From Nitratireductor mangrovi (GTDB lineage: Bacteria > Pseudomonadota > Alphaproteobacteria > Rhizobiales > Rhizobiaceae): a DNA stretch of 64,000 nt. Below the pieces are notes generated by a model. It saw nothing but the letters and a program-made list of their open reading frames with translations. It was not told the origin of the DNA and made no database searches. Below, in pieces: positions 43,730 to 53,010 of the stretch. A program made the position numbers and the translations under genes. The stretch lies in NCBI RefSeq assembly GCF_007922615.2, contig NZ_CP042301.2, positions 62,001 to 126,000 on the forward strand. The letters run 5' to 3'. Positions within the stretch are counted from its first letter, which is position 1. Each line of letters begins with the position of its first letter.

Positions 43730-44667
43730 CAGAACTTCACCCTGTCGCCGCCCTTGAGCGCCAGCATCTCGCGTGCTTCGGCGGGGCTGGCGATCGAGTG
43801 GCCGATCTCCTCGAGGATGGTCCTGATCTTGGCGACCTGCTCGGCGTTCGACTGCGCGAGCTTGCCCTTGCCGATGTAGAGCGAATCTTCCAGCCCGACG
43901 CGGACATGCCCGCCGAGCAACGCGGCATGGGTGATGAAGGGCATCTGGAAGCGCCCGGCGGCAAGCACCGACCAGACGTAATCGTCACCGAACAGGCGGT
44001 CGGCGGTCTGCTTCATGAAGCCGACGTTTTCGACGTCGGCGCCGATGCCGCCGAGGATGCCGAAGATCGACTGGACCAGGAAAGGCGGCTTGATCAGCCC
44101 CTGATCGACGAAATGGGCGAGGTTGTAGAGGTGCCCGACATCGTAGCATTCGTGCTCGAAGCGCGTGCCGCAGCCCTCGCCGAGATGCTTGAGAATGTAG
44201 GAGATGTCGCGGAACGTGTTGCGGAAGATGAAGTCGTCGCTCGCTTCGAGAAACGGCTTTTCCCAATCGTGTTTCCACTCCTTGTATTTGCCGGCGAGCG
44301 GGTGCAGGGCGAAGTTCATCGAGCCCATGTTGAGCGAGCAGAGCTCCGGCTCGGCCTTGAGCGGTGCGGCCAGACGCTGTTCGATGGTCATGCCGAGACC
44401 GCCGCCGGTGGTGATGTTCACCACCGCGTCGGTCGACTGCTTGATGCGCGGCAGGAATTGCATGAAAACCGCCGGGTCGGGCGTCGGCCTGCCGGTCTCG
44501 GGGTCGCGCGCGTGAAGATGTATGATCGATGCGCCGGCTTCGGCAGCGGCGATCGACTGCTGCGCGATCTCGTCAGGCGTTACCGGCAGGGCGTCGGACA
44601 TGGTCGGCGTGTGCACGCCGCCGGTTACCGCACAGGTGATGATGACCTTGTCGTTCTTGCGGGCCAT
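43729..44667 (-). CDS. Beta-keto acid cleavage enzyme (BKACE, DUF849), copy 1
   Basis: Zinc enzyme of 312 residues that cleaves a beta-keto acid with acetyl-CoA into acetoacetate and a new acyl-CoA; the first known member acts on 3-keto-5-aminohexanoate (Kce). H50 and H52 in IIHLHARD are zinc ligands. A conserved Glu lies in VGLEDSLYIGKG near the C terminus. ITTGGGLGMTIEQR is the substrate loop. It lies between a cyclase-family gene (13 bp) and the OsmC gene. A second family member is encoded at 55.8 kb. The keto acid it cleaves is unknown. Confidence 0.9.
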   Translation of the reverse strand: MARKNDKVIITCAVTGGVHTPTMSDALPVTPDEIAQQSIAAAEAGASIIHLHARDPETGRPTPDPAVFMQFLPRIKQSTDAVVNITTGGGLGMTIEQRLAAPLKAEPELCSLNMGSMNFALHPLAGKYKEWKHDWEKPFLEASDDFIFRNTFRDISYILKHLGEGCGTRFEHECYDVGHLYNLAHFVDQGLIKPPFLVQSIFGILGGIGADVENVGFMKQTADRLFGDDYVWSVLAAGRFQMPFITHAALLGGHVRVGLEDSLYIGKGKLAQSNAEQVAKIRTILEEIGHSIASPAEAREMLALKGGDRVKF

Positions 44668-44680
44668 TCAGGCATTCTCC

Positions 44681-45457
44681 TCAGTCGTTGAAGATGGCGA
44701 CAGCGCGGGTGAAGCCCGCAGACGCCGCCTTGATCTTGAAGGGGAAGCAGGCGATCTCGTAGCCGGTCGCCGGCAGCTGATCGAGATTGGTCAGCTTCTC
44801 GATGTGGCAGTAACCGATCTCCATCCCGGCCCGGTGGCCTTCCCAGATGATCCTCGGATCGTGCGTCTCGGCGAACTTCTTCGCCGTGTGGACGAAGGGC
44901 GCATCCCAGCTCCAGGCGTCGGTGCCGGTGACCCGTACGCCGCGCTCGGTGAGGTAGAGCGTCGCCTCGCGGCCCATGCCGCAACCTTTCGCGAGGAAAT
45001 CCGGCTTGCCGTAGTGGGCGCCGGCGGCTGTGTTCACGACGACGATGTCGAATGGCTGCAACTCGTGGCCAATGCGCTTCAGTTCCGCCTCGACGTCGGC
45101 GGCCGTGACTACGTAGCCGTCATCCATATGCCTGAAGTCGAGCTTGACGCCGGGATTGAAACACCATTCGAGCGGCACCTCGTCGATGGTGATGGCGCGC
45201 TCGCCATTGTTCATGGTCGAGGCGTAGTGCCAGGGCGCATCGAGGTGGGTCCCGTTGTGTGTCGAGACGCGCAATTGCTCGACCGCCCAGCCCTCGCCGT
45301 CGGGCAATTGTTCCTTCGTCAGTCCGGGGAAAAACCCGGTGATCTGGTCGGCTGTCACCTGGTGGTCGAAATAATCGATCTGCGGCAGCGCCATGGGCGG
45401 ATCGGACGCGATGCCGGTTTCGAGTGGTACGGACAGGTCGATGATCTTGCGTGGCAT
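44681..45457 (-). CDS. Cyclase-family metal hydrolase (kynurenine formamidase-like)
   Basis: Protein of 258 residues of the Cyclase family (PF04199 type). The metal-binding motif HNGTHLDAPWH is clear, near residues 66-76. A DLSVPLETGI start and the ERGVRVTGTDAWSWD segment are typical. Members hydrolyse N-formylkynurenine, isatin or similar amides and lactams. It sits directly after the TRAP importer genes (12-bp gap), so it probably makes the first attack on the imported compound. No tryptophan-degradation genes are nearby, so kynurenine itself is only one option. Confidence 0.88.
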   Translation of the reverse strand: MPRKIIDLSVPLETGIASDPPMALPQIDYFDHQVTADQITGFFPGLTKEQLPDGEGWAVEQLRVSTHNGTHLDAPWHYASTMNNGERAITIDEVPLEWCFNPGVKLDFRHMDDGYVVTAADVEAELKRIGHELQPFDIVVVNTAAGAHYGKPDFLAKGCGMGREATLYLTERGVRVTGTDAWSWDAPFVHTAKKFAETHDPRIIWEGHRAGMEIGYCHIEKLTNLDQLPATGYEIACFPFKIKAASAGFTRAVAIFND

Positions 45458-45469
45458 GGGCAGGCGTCC

Positions 45470-46783
45470 TCAGCGGCCAAGGGGGAGGGTTGCGAGCGAC
45501 GGGAAGGCGAGTACCAGGATCAGTACCACCGCCATCATCAGCGCGAAGGGCGCGGCACCGCGGAAAATGTCGCCGAGGCTGATCGAATCGTCGTCGAGCG
45601 TCGACTGGATGACGAAGACCGATATGCCGAAGGGTGGCGTCAACAGGCCGATCTCGACGGCTATCACCGTCACGATGCCGAACCACACGAGGTCGACGCC
45701 AAGCGGCTGCAGCACCGGCAGCATCAGCGGCACCAGTATCAGCATGATCGAGGAGGAATCGAGGATCGTGCCCATCGCCACGACCAGGAGCACATAGGCG
45801 ATGATGATGCCCCAGTAGCCGATATCGGCGTTGGCGACGAATGCGCCGAACTCGTTGGGCACCCCCGACAATGCCAGCATGCGTGAATACATCTGCGCCG
45901 CGATGATGAGGAAGCAGACCGACGCCGTAACGAGCCCGGTATCGGTGAGCACGTCCCAGAAATTCGAGAAGGTGAGTGCCCGGCGCCAGAGGCCGATCAG
46001 GATCGCGCCCAGGCAGCCGACGGCGCCGGCCTCGATCGGCGTGAAGGCGCCGGCATAGATGCCGCCCAGCACCAGAAGGATCAGAACCGCGATCGGCAGG
46101 CCCTTTGTCAGCATTTCGCGGCTCGACAGGTCGTGCTCCTCGTCCGGGGTCAGGTCGCTGCCGATGAACGAGGGCCAGAAATAGGCCATCGCGATGACAC
46201 CGCCGGCGAAGATCGCCGCCAGGAGCAGTCCGGGAATGACGCCGGCGATGAAGAGGTCGCCGACCGACTGCTCGGTGAGCAGACCGTAGAGGATCAGGAG
46301 CAGGCTCGGCGGGATCAGCATGCCAAGCACGGAGGAGCCGGCGACCACGCCGACGGAAAACTGCTTGGTGTAGCCGTGACGCACCATCTCCGGTACGGCG
46401 ATACGGGTGAAGACGGCGGCGGATGCGATGGAGATGCCGGTGATGGCGGCGAAAATGGCGTTGGCGGCGACGGTTGAGACACCGAGTCCGCCCTTGAGGC
46501 GCCGGCATAGCTGGGCAGCGACGTCGTAGGCGTCGCGGCCCATCCCGGTGACCGAGACGAGGAAGCCCATCAGCACGAACAGCGGAACGACGCCGAAGAA
46601 ATAGGAAGAGATGGTTTCGGAGGCAGCAAGCGCCAGGAGCTTGCCGGCGAGCAGTGGCGAGCCCTTGATCAGCCAGACGCCGACATAGGAACACAACATC
46701 AGCGCGATCGGCACCCACAGGCCGGCATAGACGAGAACGACCATGGCGCCGAGCGTGGCGAGCCCGATTTCGAGAGAACTCAT
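45470..46783 (-). CDS. dctM: TRAP transporter large permease (DctM)
   Basis: Twelve-helix inner-membrane subunit of 437 residues of a sodium-driven TRAP importer. Seen blocks: LLAGKLLALAASETISSYFF near the N terminus, the VLGMLIPPSLLLILYG hinge, and the C-terminal TPPFGISVFV with its conserved GxxxPPxG-type elements. The start at 46783 overlaps the dctQ stop by 4 bp. The upstream reading frame to 46960 overlaps dctQ and is not used. Substrate is set by the DctP protein. Confidence 0.92.
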   Translation of the reverse strand: MSSLEIGLATLGAMVVLVYAGLWVPIALMLCSYVGVWLIKGSPLLAGKLLALAASETISSYFFGVVPLFVLMGFLVSVTGMGRDAYDVAAQLCRRLKGGLGVSTVAANAIFAAITGISIASAAVFTRIAVPEMVRHGYTKQFSVGVVAGSSVLGMLIPPSLLLILYGLLTEQSVGDLFIAGVIPGLLLAAIFAGGVIAMAYFWPSFIGSDLTPDEEHDLSSREMLTKGLPIAVLILLVLGGIYAGAFTPIEAGAVGCLGAILIGLWRRALTFSNFWDVLTDTGLVTASVCFLIIAAQMYSRMLALSGVPNEFGAFVANADIGYWGIIIAYVLLVVAMGTILDSSSIMLILVPLMLPVLQPLGVDLVWFGIVTVIAVEIGLLTPPFGISVFVIQSTLDDDSISLGDIFRGAAPFALMMAVVLILVLAFPSLATLPLGR

Positions 46784-47364
46784 CGGCCGTTCTCCGCAGG
46801 CGCATCCGGCTGACCCGCAAACAGGTGCCAGGCGGCGACGATACCAGTGATCAGCATCTGCATCATGAGCGCCGCGCAACCGATCAGGATGACGAGCTTT
46901 ACCGGCCAGTCGGGCGCCGTGAAGTCGCCGAAGGTACCGACATAGGTGTTGCGCTCCCACGCTTTCTGGAACAGCGGGTAGCTGGCCGAGAACACGAACC
47001 AGACCAGCGCGAAAGCGGCGACCGTGTAGACGAGTTCGATCGCGTGCCTGAGCCGCGGTGCACGCCTGGCCACGATGTCGAGGAAGGCGTCGGTCCGGGT
47101 GAAGCGGCCCATGCGGAAAGCCTGCGACACCTGCAGGAAGACGATCGCCACGATCGACATGGAGACGATCTCGGGGACGCCGGAGACCGGCGCCAGGAAA
47201 AGCTCGCGGCCGATGACGTCAGCGTTGACGAGGACCACGAGCCCGAGGATCAGCAGCGTGCCGATCACGTTGAGGCCGTTGGAGATCGCGTCGGCGGCCG
47301 CGCGCAACCGCTGCCCGGCCCCGGAGCCGCCTTGCGGCGGCTCCGGCGTCTGGTGCGCTGTCAT
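46780..47364 (-). CDS. dctQ: TRAP transporter small permease (DctQ)
   Basis: Inner-membrane protein of 194 residues with four helices (about 32-54, 66-84, 106-128 and 152-172) and a short glycine/proline-rich N terminus. NADVIGRELFLAPVSGVPEIV matches the DctQ signature around the first two helices. It forms the membrane complex with DctM, with which it overlaps by 4 bp. Position between dctP and dctM confirms the role. Confidence 0.9.
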   Translation of the reverse strand: MTAHQTPEPPQGGSGAGQRLRAAADAISNGLNVIGTLLILGLVVLVNADVIGRELFLAPVSGVPEIVSMSIVAIVFLQVSQAFRMGRFTRTDAFLDIVARRAPRLRHAIELVYTVAAFALVWFVFSASYPLFQKAWERNTYVGTFGDFTAPDWPVKLVILIGCAALMMQMLITGIVAAWHLFAGQPDAPAENGR

Positions 47365-47387
47365 GGGAGGCGCTCCTTGAGGTGGTA

Positions 47388-48449
47388 CTATTCCTTGTCC
47401 CAGTCGCGAACCGGCGTGCCGCCGGCTTCGCGAATGGCGTCAAGATAGGCCTTCAGGATTTCGGTGCCGGCCTTGCCTTCACTGTCGACCTGGGCAGCCC
47501 ATTTCTTGGCGACATTGTCCATGCCGGCGGCCCATTTCTGGCGGAACTCGTCGTCGACTTCCGAGATGGTGGCGCCCTGTTCGGCCATCGCCTTGAAACC
47601 GGCCGTCACCGCCTTGTCGAGATCTGCGAGGTAAGCGGCCTTGTAGGTATCGGCGGCGGATTTCAGTGCCTTCTGCACCGCCTCGGGCTGGCTGTCGTAC
47701 CAGTCCTTGTTGGCAGCGATCGCGCCTGCATACTGCGCGCCGAAGCCGACCTTGGTGATGTAGGGCGCGACCTCGTGCAGCTTGCCCGGCAGGGCAGCGG
47801 TGGCGAACACGATGACACCGTCATAAACGCCGGTCTTGATTTCGTTGTAGTAGGTGGTGAGGTTGCCGGAAACGCCGACCGCGCCGGTGCCCTCGAGCCA
47901 GTTCACCGCCGGTCCCGGCGCTCCGATCTTTTTGCCCTGCAGGTCCTCGATGGAATTGACCGGGAAGGTTGTCATCAGCAGGTAGTCGTCGATGCCGATC
48001 GGGCCGCCGAGATATTCGAGCCCGTTCTCCTCCCACGTCGCCTTCATGGCCGGGTTGGCGTGCAGCTTGTCGACCGTCTCCACGACGAGGTTGGCGTCGC
48101 TGGAAACGAACGGGGTGTAGTAGGTCACGTTCTGCAGCGAAAGTTTCGCCGGATCGAAGACTGAAGAGATGCCGCCGATCTCGGCCAGGCCTTCCTCGAC
48201 GGCTTCGAGTTCATCGCCGACCTTGGCCAGCGAGCCGCCGTATTGCTCGTCCCAGTTGATCGTGTATTCGGTGCCCTCCAGCGCCTTGTTGACGGAGGGG
48301 ATGAAGACCTCGTTGGCGAGGCGGACCCAGCGGAAAACCGGCGGGTGGCCTGCGACATAGGTCACGTCAATCGCCTCGGCCTGCGCGGAACTCGCCGCCG
48401 TCACCGCGACTGCGGCGATCATGGTCCTTCGTAAAGTCGGTCCGAACAT
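47388..48449 (-). CDS. dctP: TRAP transporter periplasmic binding protein (DctP family)
   Basis: Receptor of 353 residues with a signal peptide (about 1-25, ending AQA-E). The mature part has AGHPPVFRWV, YGGSLAKVGDELEAVEEGLAEIG and GKKIGAPGPAVNWLEGTGAVGV. The last corresponds to the region with the conserved ligand-carboxylate arginine in DctP proteins. It captures the substrate for the DctQM pair that follows 23 bp later. It is the first transport gene after tetR (31-bp gap). The ligand is likely an organic acid, possibly aromatic given the cyclase gene; that is inference. Confidence 0.9.
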   Translation of the reverse strand: MFGPTLRRTMIAAVAVTAASSAQAEAIDVTYVAGHPPVFRWVRLANEVFIPSVNKALEGTEYTINWDEQYGGSLAKVGDELEAVEEGLAEIGGISSVFDPAKLSLQNVTYYTPFVSSDANLVVETVDKLHANPAMKATWEENGLEYLGGPIGIDDYLLMTTFPVNSIEDLQGKKIGAPGPAVNWLEGTGAVGVSGNLTTYYNEIKTGVYDGVIVFATAALPGKLHEVAPYITKVGFGAQYAGAIAANKDWYDSQPEAVQKALKSAADTYKAAYLADLDKAVTAGFKAMAEQGATISEVDDEFRQKWAAGMDNVAKKWAAQVDSEGKAGTEILKAYLDAIREAGGTPVRDWDKE

Positions 48450-48480
48450 TTTTTCCTCCCTATGTTCGAGCTTGTCTCGT

Positions 48481-49128
48481 TCAGTCCTTCCGCATCAGCG
48501 CCCTGACGCCACCGCTGGCAAAAGCGACGACGGAGCGGATCAGTTCGTCGGTCGCTACGTGGCCGTAGCGGCCTTCCGACATCGGGCCCGCGCGACCTTC
48601 GATACCGATCGAGGCGATGCCGGCGCCGAGCGACAGCAGATAGGCGCGGATACTGTCGCTTTCGCTCATCTGCGGATCGAGTTCCCGGAACGCGTCGACA
48701 AAGCGGCGGGCGATGCCGTCGAAGTTCTCGGCCACGATGCGTTTGGCGAGATCGTCGACGGAATGCGTCAGCACCGCCAGCAGCTTCACATAGGCGTAGC
48801 CGCCGCGCTTGTTGTCGGTGCCGAGTTCGATCAGCGGGCGCAGGAACGCCTCAATCAGTTCTTCGACGGCGGGTGTGCCTTTCGCCTTCAGTGCCGCGAG
48901 CCGTTCTTCGCGCTGCGTGTTAACGAAGGTCGAGCGCTTGCGCATGATCGCCTCGAGCAGTCCCTCCTTGGAGCCGTAATAATACGCGATCATGGCCTGG
49001 TTGACGCCTGCCTCGCGGCCGATCGCGCGCATGGACGCGCCGTTGTAGCCGAACTCGGCGAAGGCGCGCTCACCGGCATAGAGGATGGCCGTACTGACGT
49101 CGTTTTCCGGCCTCGGCTCACTGAGCAT
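48481..49128 (-). CDS. TetR-family transcriptional regulator
   Basis: Regulator of 215 residues with a TetR N-terminal helix-turn-helix at about 12-55 (AFAEFGYNGASMRAIGREAG, then AMIAYYYGSKEGLLEAI). The C-terminal ligand domain is divergent. It is the first gene of the operon tetR-dctPQM-cyclase-BKACE-osmC-lactonase, so it probably represses its own operon and is released by the substrate. A palindrome with AAACGTTT lies 24 bp before its start. It is divergent from the TAXI-TRAP genes, which it may also control. Confidence 0.9.
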   Translation of the reverse strand: MLSEPRPENDVSTAILYAGERAFAEFGYNGASMRAIGREAGVNQAMIAYYYGSKEGLLEAIMRKRSTFVNTQREERLAALKAKGTPAVEELIEAFLRPLIELGTDNKRGGYAYVKLLAVLTHSVDDLAKRIVAENFDGIARRFVDAFRELDPQMSESDSIRAYLLSLGAGIASIGIEGRAGPMSEGRYGHVATDELIRSVVAFASGGVRALMRKD

Positions 49129-49151
49129 CGCGGCAGGCTCCTCCCTGTTGT

Positions 49152-49163
49152 TTAAACGTTTGA
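49152..49163. promoter_or_regulatory. Candidate TetR operator between tetR and the TAXI-TRAP operon
   Basis: TTAAACGTTTGA, symmetric at 10 of 12 positions around ACGT, with an overlapping GTTTAAAC just before it. It lies 24 bp upstream of tetR in the divergent region. Many TetR sites contain a similar CGTTTGA half. Confidence 0.45.
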
Positions 49164-49313
49164 CTAGTTTTGCTCGGGAGTCAAGTGCGGACGACTGCCT
49201 TCATGGCAGCAGAGCCTGCCCGGTATTCGCCAAAGTCGCAACGGTCGGTTGACGGGCGCGCGCGATGGTGCCTGAATGGGCCTTCACTTAACCGAAGGTA
49301 AATGGAGGAAACC

Positions 49314-50282
49314 ATGAAAAAACTGGTCGTCGGGGCTTTGTCCGGCGTGGCGCTCTGCGGGTTGGCCGGCCAGGCATTTGCCCAGGATCAGCAGTTCATC
49401 TCCATCGGCACCGGTGGTGTGACCGGGGTCTACTATCCGACCGGCGGCGCCATCTGCCGCCTCGTGAACAAGGATCGCAAGGAGCACGGCATCCGCTGTT
49501 CGGTCGAATCGACCGGCGGCTCGGTCTACAACATCAACACCGTGCGCGCCGGCGAACTGGAGTTCGGCGTGGCGCAGTCGGACTGGCAATACCACGCCTA
49601 TCACGGCACCTCGAAGTTTGAGGAGCAGGGGGCGTTCGAGAAGGAACGCGCCGTGTTCTCCGTCCACGCCGAGCCGTTCACGCTGGTCGTCCGCAAGGGT
49701 TCGGGCATCGACAGCTTCGAGGCTCTGAAAGGCAAGAAGGTCAATGTTGGCAATCCGGGCTCCGGCCAGCGGGCGACCACGGAGATCGTCATGGAAGCCT
49801 TCGGCATGACCATGGACGATTTCGCGCTCGCGGCCGAACTCAAGGGTTCCGAGATGGCCCAGGCCGTCTGCGACGGCAAGATCGACGCGATGATCTATAC
49901 GATCGGCCATCCGGCCGCGGCCATCACCGAGGCTGCAACCACCTGTGACGTCGAACTGGTTTCGGTGTCCGGCGCTCCGATCGACAAGCTGGTTGCGGAC
50001 AACGCCTACTACCGCATCGCCACGATTCCGGGCGGCATGTACAAGGGCACCGACAGCGAAGTGACCACCTTCGGCGTCGGCGCCACCTTCATCACCTCCG
50101 CCGATGTGTCCGAGGAGGTGGTCTACACTGTGGTGAAGGCGGTCTTCGACAATATCGACGACTTCAGGAAGCTGCACCCAGCCTTCGCCAACCTGAAGGA
50201 AGAGGAGATGATCAAGGACGGTCTCTCCGCGCCGCTGCACCCGGGCGCCGAGAAGTACTACAAGGAACGCGGCTGGATGTAA
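49314..50282 (+). CDS. TAXI-family TRAP solute-binding protein
   Basis: Periplasmic receptor of 322 residues with a signal peptide ([23 protein letters not shown]). The family mark is [15 protein letters not shown] after the signal. [24 protein letters not shown] and [15 protein letters not shown] follow. The ATG at 49314 is used because GGAGGA sits 6 bases upstream; ATG 49302 contains that site. TAXI proteins bind glutamate, 2-oxoglutarate and other small acids. It feeds the fused permease encoded after a GC hairpin. Confidence 0.92.
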   Translation: MKKLVVGALSGVALCGLAGQAFAQDQQFISIGTGGVTGVYYPTGGAICRLVNKDRKEHGIRCSVESTGGSVYNINTVRAGELEFGVAQSDWQYHAYHGTSKFEEQGAFEKERAVFSVHAEPFTLVVRKGSGIDSFEALKGKKVNVGNPGSGQRATTEIVMEAFGMTMDDFALAAELKGSEMAQAVCDGKIDAMIYTIGHPAAAITEAATTCDVELVSVSGAPIDKLVADNAYYRIATIPGGMYKGTDSEVTTFGVGATFITSADVSEEVVYTVVKAVFDNIDDFRKLHPAFANLKEEEMIKDGLSAPLHPGAEKYYKERGWM

Positions 50283-50293
50283 TCCGACCGTGT

Positions 50294-50319
50294 GGCCCGG
50301 GCGTTGCCGCGCCCGGGCC
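50294..50319 (+). terminator. Perfect 10-bp GC hairpin between TAXI binding protein and permease
   Basis: GGCCCGGGCG/CGCCCGGGCC with a 6-nt loop, 11 bp after the stop codon and followed by CTTCTATT. Likely lowers permease expression relative to the binding protein. Confidence 0.62.
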
Positions 50320-50365
50320 CTTCTATTGGCCGGTTGGCCCAATGATGTGAGGGGAGAGCCAGCCA

Positions 50366-52999
50366 ATGGCCGACAACACTTCAGCTGAAAGCAAGAAAGC
50401 CGGCGTCGACGTCGACATGATGGTCGCCGAGGTCGAGAGCGGGGCGCGAAACGCTGCCGGTCTGGCGGGCAAGATCATCCTCGCGCTGGCTTTCGTGTGG
50501 GCGCTTTTCCAGATCTACATCGCGTCCAACATCCCCTTCGCGCTCACCAGCCTGACCGGCATCAACGTCGTCTTCAACAACCAGGAAGCGCGCCAGGTAC
50601 ACCTCGCATTCGCGCTGGCGCTGTCGATGCTCGCCTATCCGCTGTTCAAGACGAGTCCGCGCGACCGCGTCCCCCTCTATGACTGGGGACTCGCGATCCT
50701 CGGCGCGGCTTCCTGTCTCTATCTGCTCTGGTTCAAGGAAGACATCGCCGGTCGTGCCGGCCTGCCGACCACGGCCGACCTCGTCTTCTCCTCTATCGGC
50801 ATGCTGTCGCTTGGCATCGCCGTCTACCGTGCGCTCGGCCTGCCGCTGGTGATCGTCGCCAGCGTCTTCGTCTTCTACGTCTTCTTCGGCCACCTCTCCT
50901 GGATGCCGGACGCCATCCAGTGGAAGGGCGCGTCCTTCGGCAAGGCGATGTGGCACTTCTGGATGCAGACGGAGGGCGTCTTCGGCGTAGCGCTCGGCGT
51001 CTCGGCCTCGATGATCTTCCTGTTCGTGCTGTTCGGCTCGCTGCTCGAGAAGGCCGGCGCCGGGAACTACTTCATCAAGCTCGCCTTCGCGCTGCTCGGC
51101 CATTTCCGCGGCGGTCCGGCCAAGGCGGCGGTCATGGCTTCGGCGCTTTCAGGGCTCTATTCTGGCTCGTCGATCGCCAACGTGGTGACGACAGGCACCT
51201 TCACCATCCCGCTGATGAAGCGCACCGGCTTCAAGCCGGAAAAGGCAGGCGCGGTCGAGGTGGCATCTTCGACCAACGGGCAGCTGACGCCGCCGGTGAT
51301 GGGCGCAGCTGCCTTCCTGATTTCCGAATTCACCGGCGTGTCCTATCCCGACCTGATCAAGCACGCCTTCCTGCCGGCGATCATCTCCTATATCGCGCTG
51401 GTCTATATCGTTCACCTCGAAGCTCTCAAACTTGGGCTCAAGGGACTGGAGCGGCCGCCGGTCGTCGGCACCCTTGCGCAACGGCTCGCCGGCGTGCTGT
51501 TCGGCTTCATCGTCATGATGGTGCTTGCCGGCGTCGTCTATTACGGTCTCGGCTGGATCAAGGTCGCCTTCCCCGGCATGACCTTCTGGACCGCCACCTT
51601 GCTGTTCCTGGTCGCCTATCTGGTGCTGATTGCGCGGGCGGCCCGCCATCCCGATCTCGAACAGGACGATCCCAACGCACCGATGGACGTCCTTCCGCGG
51701 CCCCGTGATGTGGCCGTCACCGGCCTCTATTTCATCCTGCCGATCGTCATCCTGATCTGGTGCATCCTCATCGAACGCCTGTCGCCGACGTTGTCGGCCT
51801 ATTGGGCAACCGTGTCGATGATCTTCATCGTCTTCACACAGAAGCCGCTGAAGCGGATGCTGCGCGGAGAGGGCGGCCACGGAGAGGGTTTCCGCGAGGG
51901 CTGGAACGACTTCTTCGATGGCATGATCGCCGGTTCGCGCAACATGATCGGCATCGGCGTGGCGACCGGCGCCGCCGGCGTCATCGTCGGCACGGTGTCG
52001 CTCACGGGCGCCCACCAGGTCGTCGGCGAGTTCGTCGAATTCCTGTCCGGCGGCAATCTGATCGCCATGCTGCTGCTGGTGGCGGTGATGAGCCTGATCC
52101 TCGGCATGGGCCTGCCGACGACGGCAAACTACATCGTCGTCTCCTCGCTGATGGCCCCAGTCATTGTCTCGGTCGGCGCTTCGACGGGGCTCATCGTACC
52201 GCTGGTCGCGGTGCACCTGTTCGTGTTCTATTTCGGCATCCTGGCCGACGATACGCCGCCGGTCGGACTGGCGGCCTTTGCGGCGGCTGCGATCTCCGGC
52301 GGCGACCCGATCCGCACCGGCGTGCAGGGCTTCACCTACGATATCCGCACCGCGCTGCTGCCGTTCCTGTTCATCTTCAACACCGAATTGCTGCTGATCG
52401 ACGTGACGGTCTACAAGGCGGTCTTCATCTTCATCGTGGCCGTCATCGCCATGATGCTGTTTGCTGCCGCCACCCAGGGCTACTTCCTGACCCGGAGTCG
52501 TCTTTGGGAGACCCTCGCACTGCTTCTGGTCGCCTTCACTCTGTTCCGGCCCGGCTTCTGGCTCGACTACGTCCAGCCGCCATACATTGACAGGCCGGGG
52601 ACCGAGGTGGTCGATATCGCGGCTGAACTGCCGGAGAATGCCAGCCTGCGCATGGTGATCTCGGGACCGGACTTCGACAATCCCGACGAGATCGTGGAAC
52701 GCACCATCCTTGCCGAGCTCGGCGCGGCAGGCGACGGGCTGATGCGGCTCGACCAGGCCGGCCTGCCGGTCCGCATCGAAGACGGGGTGGCGGTCCTCGA
52801 CGAGCCGTTCGCTGGAACGCGGTTCTTTACCGACTTCACTGACACGTTCGATTTCTACGGTGACGAGCCGGTGCAGGTGAAGCTGGTGCAGACGGCGGCG
52901 GAGCGCATGCCCAAGGAGGTGTTCTACATCCCGGCCGTCCTGCTTCTCGGCGTGATCGTGCTGTTCCAGCGCCGTCGCCAGACCGTCCCGGCATTCTGA
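50366..52999 (+). CDS. Fused TRAP permease (4TM/12TM) with C-terminal DUF3394
   Basis: Inner-membrane protein of 877 residues that joins the small and large TRAP permease units, as is usual for TAXI systems. A soluble N terminus of about 35 residues precedes the first helices. The DctM-like part has GGPAKAAVMASALSGLYSGSS, NGQLTPPVMGAAAFLI and LGMGLPTTANYIVVSSL. The last 160 residues (from about 715) form the DUF3394 extension, ending with a final membrane helix (ILLLGVIVLFQRR-like). It works with the TAXI receptor upstream; a UspA gene follows 11 bp later, probably in the same transcript. Confidence 0.92.
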   Translation: MADNTSAESKKAGVDVDMMVAEVESGARNAAGLAGKIILALAFVWALFQIYIASNIPFALTSLTGINVVFNNQEARQVHLAFALALSMLAYPLFKTSPRDRVPLYDWGLAILGAASCLYLLWFKEDIAGRAGLPTTADLVFSSIGMLSLGIAVYRALGLPLVIVASVFVFYVFFGHLSWMPDAIQWKGASFGKAMWHFWMQTEGVFGVALGVSASMIFLFVLFGSLLEKAGAGNYFIKLAFALLGHFRGGPAKAAVMASALSGLYSGSSIANVVTTGTFTIPLMKRTGFKPEKAGAVEVASSTNGQLTPPVMGAAAFLISEFTGVSYPDLIKHAFLPAIISYIALVYIVHLEALKLGLKGLERPPVVGTLAQRLAGVLFGFIVMMVLAGVVYYGLGWIKVAFPGMTFWTATLLFLVAYLVLIARAARHPDLEQDDPNAPMDVLPRPRDVAVTGLYFILPIVILIWCILIERLSPTLSAYWATVSMIFIVFTQKPLKRMLRGEGGHGEGFREGWNDFFDGMIAGSRNMIGIGVATGAAGVIVGTVSLTGAHQVVGEFVEFLSGGNLIAMLLLVAVMSLILGMGLPTTANYIVVSSLMAPVIVSVGASTGLIVPLVAVHLFVFYFGILADDTPPVGLAAFAAAAISGGDPIRTGVQGFTYDIRTALLPFLFIFNTELLLIDVTVYKAVFIFIVAVIAMMLFAAATQGYFLTRSRLWETLALLLVAFTLFRPGFWLDYVQPPYIDRPGTEVVDIAAELPENASLRMVISGPDFDNPDEIVERTILAELGAAGDGLMRLDQAGLPVRIEDGVAVLDEPFAGTRFFTDFTDTFDFYGDEPVQVKLVQTAAERMPKEVFYIPAVLLLGVIVLFQRRRQTVPAF

Positions 53000-53010
53000 G
53001 GAGACCGGCC

